64,000 nucleotides of DNA from Limanda limanda. Lineage: Eukaryota > Chordata > Actinopteri > Pleuronectiformes > Pleuronectidae. Shown one piece after another: positions 24,702-33,758 of this stretch. The DNA is taken from NCBI RefSeq assembly GCF_963576545.1, contig NC_083645.1, positions 1,798,001 to 1,862,000 of the forward strand. The letters run 5' to 3'. Both the position numbers and the translations under genes were made by a program. Below the pieces are notes generated by a model. The model was not told the DNA's origin, made no database searches, and worked only from the letters and a program-made list of their open reading frames with translations. Positions within the stretch are counted from its first letter, which is position 1. Each line of letters opens with the position of its first letter.

Positions 24702-25082
24702 TCAGTGAACAGCTGAGTAGAGATAGATATCTTTGAACGCGTAATCCAATTCCTCGAGCAGCGACTGGAACTGTCTGTTCAGTGAAGATCGCTTAACTAT
24801 AAAGTTAATAATCTTTACCGCTGTAGCTATAACCTCATTAAGATCTGACTTTGACATCTTTGTACATAGGCTTTCTTGGTGAGTTATGCAGTGGAGTTTC
24901 ATAATAGGGTGACCAAGATTTTCCTCAATTAATCTGACTGCTCCCCTCTGTTTCCTGAACAGGGCTGGGGCGAAATCTTTTGTCACTGCAAAAATCGGAC
25001 AGATGTCAATCCTTTGCTCCTCAAAATGTTCAATAAAGAGCTTGGCTATGTCCTCAGTTTTTGTTGCCAAATACCGCCGCAT
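24702..25082 (-). pseudogene. hAT transposase relic: catalytic-core fragment (GTF2IRD2-like)
   Basis: This 126-codon minus frame has, in order, EDIAKLFIEHFEEQRIDI (about residues 10-27), the core motif TKDFAPALFRKQRGAVRLIE (34-53; family pattern TDGAPAM-x-G-x4-G) and HPIMKLHCITHQESLCTK (57-74; family HCxxHQ-xL). NEVIATAVKIINFI with FQSLLEEL (80-110) then leads to the end. This is the RNase-H-like core of hAT transposases related to GTF2IRD2 and SCAND3-type domesticated genes. The aspartate of the first motif is kept, the following glycine is phenylalanine. The frame ends where the wall of the catalytic domain should continue. It is a fragment in a decayed element, not a host gene. Confidence 0.85.
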
Positions 25083-25141
25083 CTTTTATCCCTGCTGTTT
25101 GCTGCACCCTGCCATTTCCGCCATTTCTGCGGATACTTCTA

Positions 25142-25264
25142 GCTGATATGGGAATGTCTAGCAATGGGATGGCTCAGTCTTTCTTGCCTTGTCTCAAAGT
25201 GGCGCTTTACACTGGAAATTTGAAAAACGACATGTTCAGAACAAAACGTGCACACAGCTTGGTC
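25142..25264 (-). pseudogene. hAT transposase relic: N-terminal BED finger
   Basis: Between two in-frame stops a 41-codon minus stretch reads DQAVCTFCSEHVVFQIS, then SVKRHFETRQERLSH. This matches the N-terminal finger of GTF2IRD2/SCAND3-like hAT proteins (KAVC-x2-C ... KRHFETRH). The C-x2-C pair and the first histidine are intact, while the last histidine is glutamine. It is too short to be listed by a simple length filter, and it sits where the N-terminus of the element's protein is expected. Confidence 0.7.
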
Positions 25265-25505
25265 CTAATGAGAAACAAAGCCATAGTCCCCGGCCCATTA
25301 GGGCTGAAATGCCCGTACCTTTGTTTATTTTAGCTAGCGGGGTTGACATCATCAATGCACCTGAACTGCTGCACTGTTCTGGGAGGTGTTAACATCAATC
25401 AAGCTAAGTAAGACCTACTAGGTAACGGCAAAACCTTTGAACATTTTCATAAAAAGAAATCGGCTGTGTGCCAATGATGACAGTGCCTAAGGTTGCCGAC
25501 CCCAG

Positions 25506-26217
25506 TTCTGACATAAATTTCTCACACACGAAAAAAACCAACAACCTACCTAATAAACAATGAAACACCTTGAAACAAACAATTTCAGACAGTTGAGATT
25601 TTTTTTGTTATCAGTACATTCAATCTATTTTCCACTTGCAGTATCACTGATGAGGAAAATGCAAACTAATAAATAATCAAGAACAACCGCAAAAATAATC
25701 AGTCTCCATGTTTTCATCCTTGTGACTTGCATGGATGACTAAATTAATTAAGGCCTATCAAACATTTTGCAGCATGTGAGGAAATGGGAATTCAATTAAA
25801 GTCAGACATATGCTGCAGGATTGGCTCTATAATGAAGTGTAAATATAAATGCAAATATATATATATATATATATAAACAGCAATGTCAGTTTTTATAATC
25901 AGGTGTAGCATCTTTTTAACGCTCACACCAGGTAATAAATGTCACATGACATGCTGCTCTCATCTACCTACCTATTGCACAATCGTGTGTCTGTCTGTCT
26001 GTCTGTATTTAGAATGCCTCCCATGCGAACAAATCATCTTCTCGACTTAACATGCAATATATTCAATATTGATTAAAATGGAATAAACAGGTGCCAACCC
26101 GCAGGTCAAAAGTGCCACCGGATACTTTTGATAATGAGGATCATTGTTTGCCCATACCTAGACTACCAAATCATATCATGTGTGTTCATATTAGCATATT
26201 CAAAAGCAACCGGGATT
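25506..26217. other. Non-coding DNA with short microsatellites
   Basis: Contains (AT)n at 25,854-25,874 and a short (TGTC)n at about 25,987-26,007. No gene is seen. Confidence 0.6.
25854..25874. repeat. (AT)n microsatellite
   Basis: About ten uninterrupted AT dinucleotides. Confidence 0.9.
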
Positions 26218-26545
26218 GCCCAAACTGCTGTACAATAAAAATACAAATAGAATAAGAGGAGACAGAAAAAGAAAGTCATAGAATAACAAGAGCCACCCAG
26301 TAAGCTTAGAATGAATGAACAATTCAAACCCTTTTCATAAAAATGGACAAAATAGGCTAAAAACAAGTACACATATAGATAAGTAAATAAGACTCGAAGG
26401 CAGTGAAAAGCAGGTGGGTCTTCAGTCCAGCTTTAACTGTCTCAACAAGAGGGTTAAAACTTGACAGAAAGAGGGAGAAGGTTCCAAAGCTTTGGGGCGA
26501 AACACAGGACTAACCCTTACTGGAGCAATGAGTAAAAGCACAATG
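26218..26545. repeat. Probable interspersed repeat (retroelement-like)
   Basis: It begins with AAACTGCTGTACAATAAAAA and contains AGCAGGTGGGTCTTCAGTCC, followed by GGTTCCAAAGCTTTGGGGC. I recall this arrangement as a common dispersed teleost repeat (GTGCTGTACAATAAAA ... GTGGGTCTTTAG ... TTCCAGAGCTTGGGGGC). Orientation and class are not settled. Confidence 0.45.
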
Positions 26546-26594
26546 TTCGTTGTTTTGCTGCAACGCATCACAATGAGCTGAATGACAGATCATT

Positions 26595-26830
26595 TATTTG
26601 AAAAGCTGTGAACTTGGGGCTGAAGTTCATTGTGCCTGCTTGCAGGCCTGAAATAGCTGACATGCAAAAAGCAACAGCAGTTAAGTAAATCATTCAAACT
26701 TATATACCCGAGAGCAGAAATACAGAAAGATATTGACTACAAAATCTTCATCACAGAAAAACCAGGAAGGAGGAACACGTTTTCTCACTCTGCACCAAAG
26801 ACTTTATATAAAGATCTCTGCACACAACGT
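26595..26830 (+). repeat. Copy A of a dispersed repeat present three times in the window
   Basis: It shares ordered blocks with 36,880-37,330 and 29,215-29,400: CCTGAAATAGCTGACATGCA, AACAGCAGTTAAGTAAATCA, TTCAAACTT and, at its end, CAAAGACTTTATATAAAGAT. The last block resembles the widespread fish motif CATAGACTGTATATAAAGATGG. It has no coding capacity. Confidence 0.6.
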
Positions 26831-29214
26831 CTAGCATACAAACAATAGAAAGTGACAGTGTAATGTATTCGGAGATGGACTAACTGCTGGCAAGGAATAA
26901 TTCTGAGGTAACTCCAGAGCATTAACACAGGCCAAGGGAACATTCCATTCCATCAGGCAGGTTTAGAACAAGCACTGCACTAGTGTGGGAATAAAGCCGA
27001 AAACGAGTATTGACATGACAGTCACGGTAAAAAGACATCACTGTAAGAGATCATTGGAGTAAGTTTCATATTATATTATATTAAACATTCGCTGTAAATT
27101 CATATGAAGTGCCTGGATTTCAATATCCACATTACACTTGTTACATATTGGACCGCGAGTGTCTCCTAAACTATTTGTATTGTCCCACAGTTCTGCTTGC
27201 GGGTATGATAAATGTTAAACTGAGATCCAGGGTTGGCACATTCCGCAGGCGGACATGAAAACAGCATCTGAGTGTCTGACTAAAATCCAACAGCCAAGTG
27301 AAGGAACGATAAGCACGGAAACACATGACTCAGTGTTGAGTTTTCAGGGCCATTAGAATGCTAGAGAGATGTGACTGAAGAACTATGATGACGCAGACTT
27401 AACATAACTAAATTGAGAGTCAATGCATGCTGAGCAAAAAATAAATATAGCACTGTAATAGTAGACTAACAGTATTTATGCATGGAATGATTATTATGTC
27501 ACTGAAATCCCATTGTTCTTTCTCTCAGATTCAATTTTTTTTTTTAATCAAGAGTAAAGTGGTAGTAGTTAGCTTTTGATGATTGAAAAAAATAAAGGAC
27601 ATTATCATCTTACCTACATTAATCTTCATAAAAAACCTACTAACTCAATTCAGTTGTTTATCGCACTGTATTGTACAGTACCGGTGAGACGTAGTCTCTG
27701 GGACTCAGAGTGACAGGAAGTCAGACAGAGTTTACTCAAAGAGAAAACTTGTCACTGTAAACCCAAGGTACAGTAACAGTTTAGCTGTCTTTCATTCAAA
27801 TTAACTTGCCTTCCTGCGGTGTGCCGTGTGTTTACACCGATCGGGACACACGCACATTCACTTCCATACGCCAGCCCTCCTGCTGAGTGGGAATGGAATT
27901 TCTCAGCCCATCAAGGAGTCTGAACGGCGTAATTAACCGATTCTCCCGGGTCCCTGCCTCGCCACCTAAGCAGCCCCTTTCTAATGAACTGCAGCTACAG
28001 TGAAGTACAGGTCGCACAAATTGAAGGCTTGCCTGACCGTTTAACCCTGCCAAACACGGCCGCAACCTCCTGTGAGCGTACACACACACCCACACAGAAA
28101 GAGAGAGAGAGAGAGTAATGTGTCAGTACATCCAAAGCTTCCCCTTAGGGCTTCAAACTGAGAGGCCAGCTTGTTTTGGCCTCTGAAAGGTTTGTGTGTT
28201 TATATGCTCACTTTCTTCCCTTCTGGCGACGTTCAACTTACGCATCTCGGGGCAGCATTGCTCGACTTCAAAGGTGGCTATCCCCCCACAATCACGCATT
28301 AGTCTGTATTCTGTGTGTGTACGTCTGTGTGTGTTTGTGTGCTTTCCTAACCAGGGATAGGGCTGGGTGTAATTGAGCAGGCATTAGCAGATGCCCAGCA
28401 GAGACAGGCCCAAAGCAAGTGAGCTGATTTAACTTGAAAGAGATGGTCCTCTGCAGAAAAAAAAACAAGAAAAACATGCCACAAACTCCCCGTCGAGCTG
28501 CAAACGTACACCCAGTCTCCAGAGGCTGCAGTTATATTTACCTCGAGCAGGGTTGGGGCAAAGTAGAAAACTGGAAAACTAAGGCAAAGGAGGTACAGGA
28601 GGAGAAGTTTCTGGCCTATGAGAGTGAGTGGCAAACGCTGGAGACAGAAGCTCCCTAGTGACCAGACCAGCCTGGCAGAAACGTATCACTGCCTCCCTCT
28701 ATTACATCCACAGTGCTACAGGCAATTCTCTGTCTCTCCAGTCGAGCTCAGAGATCCACTCGCTCCTCTCATTCTTCTGCCACCCACAATAGACATATCC
28801 CCAATGCCCGAGAACCTCTTTTAACCCGATTTCTTTGAGGGCCTGTCTGGGCTCCGTGCTCTTTTTAAGCTGCCCTGCTTCATATTCATATACTTGAAGA
28901 TATCCACAAATGTATGAACAGTGCCGCATAGGTGGAAGTAGAACATTTTACATGGGGTGGAAAAGGAAGCCAGTGGTTGGACAAGTAAATGGCTGCAGGA
29001 AGTAACCAATTATTTTACTGAGTGTGTGTGAAACAACTGGAACATTTCTTCTTCCAGGTTCTCTTATAAACTACAGCAGTGGTCGGAAACTGGGTCAAAC
29101 CTCGGGTCAAAATCACAGCTATTTGATCATTTGAATTTCACCATATCAGTCAAACAGCACAGGTGCTGGTTTTAATCCTGAAAACAACCTCGATAGAATC
29201 GTCTTAGTACAGGT
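26831..29214. other. Anonymous non-coding DNA
   Basis: A GA dinucleotide run is at about 28,098-28,115. Between 27,830 and 29,010 the DNA is somewhat GC-richer, with several short overlapping frames on both strands. None has a known domain or clear splice sites. Confidence 0.5.
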
Positions 29215-29400
29215 AGAATGTTTGTATATCGCCAGCAGGTTGGAATTACAGGGCTTACATTTAGAAAAATTGTGAACTTTGGTCTAAAGATTGTGATGAT
29301 TGCTTATCAATCCTCTGAAACAGCCAACATGCAATGTATGAAAAATAATGGCAGTTAATTCAATCATTCTTACTCTTACTATATGGAACATAGGTCATGG
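29215..29400 (+). repeat. Copy B of the three-copy dispersed repeat
   Basis: It contains ATTGTGAACTTTGGTCTAAA, GATTGCTTATCAATCCTCTG, AAACAGCCAACATGCAATG and TGGCAGTTAATTCAATCATT, in the same order as copies A and C. It is more diverged and lacks the terminal CATAGACTG-like block. Confidence 0.5.
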
Positions 29401-30602
29401 TTTCAGAATGGTTTTATTGACAACTTTCATAAAGGGATTTCTGTGATTTCATTGGCAGAGGTAAATCTCCCACTACCACAAAGCATCACATCAACTTCCA
29501 TTTATATGCAGATTGTATCTTTCTCTTTTGAAAAGCAAAATACAATTGGCTAAAATACAATTCTATCGTGCAGATGTTAAAAACAGGCTTCCACTTAACT
29601 CCCCTCAATTAAACTCTGATGTATCTGAAATTACAATCATATGCACCAACTCCTCCTGTGATCATATTTCCACTTTCTCTGTCTCACTGACACACTCTAT
29701 CTCCAGTTTTGCACATTTATATTTAAATATTTTTGTAGCGATTCTCTGTATTTATTCTCATTTTATTCAGCATGTATAAGTTTAATGTCCTTGTAAGAAA
29801 GGGCCATGCAATATAGTTATAAGAATTATTACTATTGTTAATTATTATTGTGTGTAACTCTCACATCCTGATCTAATTTCTCTTTGAGTTTGTCCTTTTC
29901 CTCTGCCTGTAACTCTGCTCTCCTTTGTCATCTCTTCTGCTCATTCTGTAACATGATTTGATGGCGGAGGAGATAAAGATTATTCCTACTCTGTATTTTG
30001 TATTATATCTGAAGACCGATGCAGCCACATTAACCAGCAGTTGTCAGCAACTGGGATGATTTCTTATGTACCGTTTTTATATTGGGTCACGCAATTAACT
30101 ATAATTAAACAGTCCGAAAAATAAAGTGAATAAAGACTTCTGATTAGATTAGCTGATGGTAGGAGAATGATGGACATTAATTTGTGTATTTAACTATAGT
30201 TGATCTTCTGGCACTGAAGGAGGGTCTGTGTTAAATGGTGTAATAGTGTACCTTGACTAATTTCATAATACTGAAGCCTGTGTACTAGTAGTATAAACTA
30301 CACCGCTGTTCTAATTTACGCTCTGTGATGAACTGAAGCGCCTTAAAAAAGGATAAACAGCAGGATACCTGACTTTGGGGAAACTCTTAATGGATGATCT
30401 GATTTTTGCATCAAATTTTGAGAGAAGCCTTCACCTCCAGACGCAGCAGCTCACAGCCGCTGTGTTCAGTCGTGTTTTTTGACTCGCTGTGAGTGAATGA
30501 GGATGTGCTGTGATGAGGAAGCAGCAGAGAAGCCCCTGCTATGCAGAATCAGAGAGAAAACAAACTATTATGGTTAGTGCCTTGACGAAGCTGTGCAACT
30601 AA
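29401..30602. other. Non-coding DNA
   Basis: Nothing supported in this AT-rich stretch apart from short ATT-rich runs around 29,820-29,850. Confidence 0.5.
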
Positions 30603-30923
30603 AGCTGATTTCAGACATGCACAGAACTCTGGATAATCCTCTGAAATTATTCATAGGCGGTAGATGTGAGAACGCGAAATGGCAGAGTGAGAGGCTCCTG
30701 ACATTCTGCGCCATTTCTCTTGCCAGCCCCCTAGATAAAACTCTAGATAATGTCTGGAGCCTCTCACTCGGTCATTTGTCTTCTCACACACTCTCTGCCC
30801 AGGTGAGAACACAGTCGGAGATTATCTGGAAGATTCTGCGTGAGCGTGTTGAAAGAAGGACAATGACATTCAAGAGTGTTACAGCCGATGCAGATATATT
30901 CCAGTTCATGTCTGAAATCGGCT
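30603..30923. mobile_element. Complete PIF/Harbinger-like inverted-repeat element (321 bp)
   Basis: AGCTGATTTCAGACATG (30,603-30,619) is mirrored by CATGTCTGAAATCGGCT (30,907-30,923), 16 of 17 pairs. Direct TAA repeats at 30,600-30,602 and 30,924-30,926 fit the 3-bp TWA target duplication of the PIF/Harbinger superfamily. The interior has repeated CTCTGGATAAT / CTCTAGATAA-type motifs and imperfect internal symmetry. The 113-codon frame across it (30,593-30,934) is accidental. It encodes no transposase, so it was mobilised in trans. Confidence 0.8.
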
Positions 30924-30926
30924 TAA

Positions 30927-31310
30927 GAGAATGAAGCAATACCTGTAAATTAAGTTATATTGTGCACAATGGTCTGATACCAAAACCTGCTGTTTCTTTA
31001 ACTGATCGTTTTTCAGGTTGCAGTGGTCACCATTCCTTTGTGACTTACTTGCCTTCTACAAGGTTTTTGATGTGACCTGTGGACATACTACCTGCTCCTT
31101 TGTTTTCAAAGTAATTCCCCGGATCCCAATATTTACATGGCTGTCCTCACCTGTCATCACCTGTGCCTGAACAAGTCGCAAATATGTCTGTACCTGACTG
31201 CGCTAATACACTGCTGTCGGATGAGAGAGACACTGTGTGACAACCTGACAGCAACAGGCAGTGGCCTCTTCACACCTCTTTGTGAAATGAGCTGACCAAA
31301 AAGGTTACAG

Positions 31311-31372
<62 letters not shown>

Positions 31373-32457
31373 ACACTACTTTGACTTAAATTCATTTCCT
31401 GGAGCCCTGTTCATCCCTGGCATTAACATGGATCTTTGGCTGATCCATTTACAAATGGAAAGCTCCACGTACGGGTGTGGAGGCAGCCACAGCACACTCT
31501 CCTGTTGAGAGTGAATAAACAACGGTGTCCTGGGACACACAATGAAAACCCAGCTACTTAACTGACATCCTGGTACCCACTATGGTTTCATAATTAAAAA
31601 ACAACTCTTCTTGCACTTCTCAGTGTTTCCCTTTAATGATTTATTTATTTATGTTCCACCATACACACAAACTTAAATGTCCCCAAGGTGACCATGTAGA
31701 CAGATTTGGAGCCCATGAAAGAACAATAGTAATTTACCAGGCACACACTGTCATTATTTTCATCTATTTACCTGAATGACATGAAGCCTGTCACACCCAT
31801 CTGGCCAATCACTACATCCCAGCCAAACCCTCCTCCAACAGGCAGGCACAAGCATTCAGGGCTCAGGCTCATTACTCAGCTCATCACAGGATGCTTCTCC
31901 TGGGCCCCATAAGTGTCTTCAGCATAATTCCAAACTAGCTTGGTCCACTTGGCAATGATCAGCATATATTTGTAGTAGTCTGTTTTTATGCCAGTACATA
32001 TTGTCTTACACAGCAGAAATAATATCCTCGAATACATTTATAGGCCTTCCTTCTTCAGCGGTGAAGGAATAGAAAACTACCTTTTCATTTATTTTCTGTC
32101 ACTGACTAGCTGTTGGTGTCCTCGCACTTTTTGACTGCACTGATTTAAAAATGAATAATAAAATGTTATTTTGTGTGTTTTTTTTAGCTTATGTTTAAGC
32201 TAGTAACAGATAAACTGGGAGGAGATATGTGGTTTGTTTGATGGTATGGTCTCATGACTCGTTTCTCCTGATTGTTCTTCACACAGAAAGGTTCAGTGAA
32301 GTATAAATTGTGTCTGTGATCACATTATGAGGATCAGGGATGCGGAGCGCAACTGAGACAAATGTGCATAAGGCACTAGTGCATATATGACTTGTGGGAA
32401 GGGGATGACAAGCTCTACCCCCTGACCCCCCTTATGAACACTTACTTACTTACTTAC
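30927..32457. other. Non-coding DNA with CA repeat
   Basis: The (CA)n tract at 31,312-31,377 lies here. CAGTGTTTCCC near 31,621 looks like a hAT terminal sequence, but no partner end was found. A short (CTTA)n run is at 32,440-32,457. No gene is seen. Confidence 0.5.
31312..31377. repeat. (CA)n microsatellite
   Basis: About 27 uninterrupted CA/AC units, then one AAA interruption and a few more units. The valine/cysteine-rich minus frame over it (31,157-31,372) is produced by the repeat. Confidence 0.98.
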
Positions 32458-32460
32458 TAA
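32458..32460. repeat. Left TAA target-site duplication
   Basis: TAA here and at 33,025-33,027 directly flank the inverted-repeat element 32,461-33,024. Confidence 0.75.
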
Positions 32461-33024
32461 AGGCCGGAGCATGCTTCTGCGTTTTCACGGGCCCGGAAGC
32501 GCAAGAGCCTTTCCGGGCCCCTCAAGTGCTATCGTAGCCCTTCTTACTTGCTTACGTGCGTCGGCCAGTTTTTCTAACTAGACGGCAAAGCTAACAAGCG
32601 TCACCCGCCCGCAAGGGCTGTGATTGGTCTGCTGACTACATCATTTCCGGAGTCGCATTTCCGGTTCATGCCCGATAATACCGGCGGAAACCACGGAATA
32701 TTTAGAAGAACAAATATGGACCAAATAGAAGAGCACTTGGCAGAAGAGAAACTATGACCACTAGTATAACCCGTCACTGACCGGCGGATTTTTCCGCCAG
32801 AAAAAGGCTCTGAGGAGCCGCCGTGGCGTTGTAAATAAATCGCTCTTCTTCGTGCCACACACGAAGAAGAGCCGACTTCGACAAAAAACATTACTCCACC
32901 TGTGTTCTGGCGGGGAATTGCATGGCAACACGCGCAACGGTTGGAAAACCATGAATGAGAACGAGTCCTGCGTTACAACTGCGTGCTTGCGGGCCCCTGA
33001 CAACGCAGAAGCATGCTCCGGCCT
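32461..33024. mobile_element. Complete PIF/Harbinger-like MITE (564 bp)
   Basis: The first 23 bases, starting AGGCCGGAGCATGCTTC, are mirrored exactly by the last 23 (33,002-33,024), and similarity continues imperfectly to about 45 bases. TAA repeats flank both ends. GC content is well above the surroundings. Inside is a 13-bp perfect hairpin at 32,842-32,872. A short plus frame (MDQIEEHLAEEKL, from about 32,716) and minus frames exist, but no DDE transposase or Myb-like partner is recognisable. The element is non-autonomous. Confidence 0.88.
32842..32872. repeat. 13-bp perfect hairpin inside the MITE
   Basis: GCTCTTCTTCGTG (32,842-32,854) is complementary to CACGAAGAAGAGC (32,860-32,872) with a 5-nt loop. 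Confidence 0.95.
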
Positions 33025-33027
33025 TAA
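33025..33027. repeat. Right TAA target-site duplication
   Basis: Pairs with 32,458-32,460. Confidence 0.75.
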
Positions 33028-33489
33028 CACTGTATAACTCCAGCTAACATGCCTGCTGGAATTAAACAGTTTGGGCCCAGGATACAAGAGAAGAAGGAAC
33101 CTCCACATGTAGTTTCTGTTAATGCAGTAATAACCAACTGTTTTTTTTTTATTTTAGACTGGCCAGGGATAGAATTTGGTCAACCATGTCAAATGTAACT
33201 ATACTATATGCCACTATCTTACTAAGAGTGATCTTAATTTTGAGAACAGTGCTAAAGCATGGCCAAGAGACAGCCCAGGTAATATACACATGGTTATTTG
33301 AATCCAACGAATACTGAAAATTAATAAAAATAAAAGGCAAAATCTTTGTATAAAGATAGGAGCTGAGTATTTCTCAAAAGAGATCATCATGATGTCCTCA
33401 GAGACCTATTTTTGGCATATAAAATAGGCAGTGAATGGAAGTGTTTAACGCATCAGCCTCATCGTAAGCCACGACACAAACACCAACTT
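33028..33489. other. Non-coding DNA
   Basis: AT-rich with a T tract at about 33,140-33,150. Nothing else is seen. Confidence 0.5.
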
Positions 33490-33758
33490 TAAATGGTAAA
33501 TGGTTTTGTATTTATATAGCACTTTTCTAGTCTTGATGACCACTCAAAGCTCTTTACAGTACAGTTTTACATTCACCCAATCACACACACATTCATACAA
33601 TGCATCTTTTAGCAGAACTTGGTTATTCTATGAGGGGCAATTCAGGGTTCAGCATCTTGCCCAAGGACACTTCGGCATGCAGATGGGTCAGACTGGGGAT
33701 CGAACTGCTGACCTTCAGGTTGGAGGACGACCACTCTACCCCTCAGCCACAGCCGCCC
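33490..33758 (-). repeat. tRNA-headed SINE, best-preserved copy, reverse orientation
   Basis: Read on the minus strand from 33,758 the head shows GTGGCTGAGGGGTAGAGTGG (an RNA polymerase III A box) and, about 35 bases on, GCAGTTCGATCCCC (B box). The body follows, with GTGTCCTTGGGCAAG and a TGTGTGTGATTGGGTGAATG-like stretch. The tail is CTATATAAATACAAAACC followed by ATTTACCATTTA. This is a tRNA-derived SINE with its own internal promoter, amplified by a partner LINE. It is not a tRNA gene, because the fold is incomplete and a long unrelated body follows. Four further copies are in this window. Confidence 0.85.

Larger units (their letters stand above)
23988..25505 (-). mobile_element. Older hAT (Charlie/GTF2IRD2-like) element, internally deleted
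   Basis: The left end CACGGGTCAACAACCTT and the right end (read on minus) CTGGGGTCGGCAACCTT form diverged inverted repeats of the CAGGGGTCGGCAACC type. On the minus strand the order is a BED-finger relic (25,142-25,264), the catalytic core (24,702-25,082) and the C-terminal dimerisation relic (about 24,480-24,660), joined by deletions and frameshifts. The total of about 1.5 kb is shorter than a full element. A LINE-like tail lies near 24,183-24,222. No clear 8-bp target duplication survives. The short hAT at 23,173-23,985 inserted into its left end, so this one is older. Confidence 0.82.

Noticed and set aside
30593..30934. 113-codon plus frame
   Set aside because: It coincides with the inverted-repeat element 30,603-30,923 and includes its terminal repeats, so it is an accidental frame.
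33689..33758. tRNA gene on the minus strand
   Set aside because: A and B boxes are present, but the cloverleaf is incomplete and a SINE body and tail follow; the same head recurs in four decayed copies.
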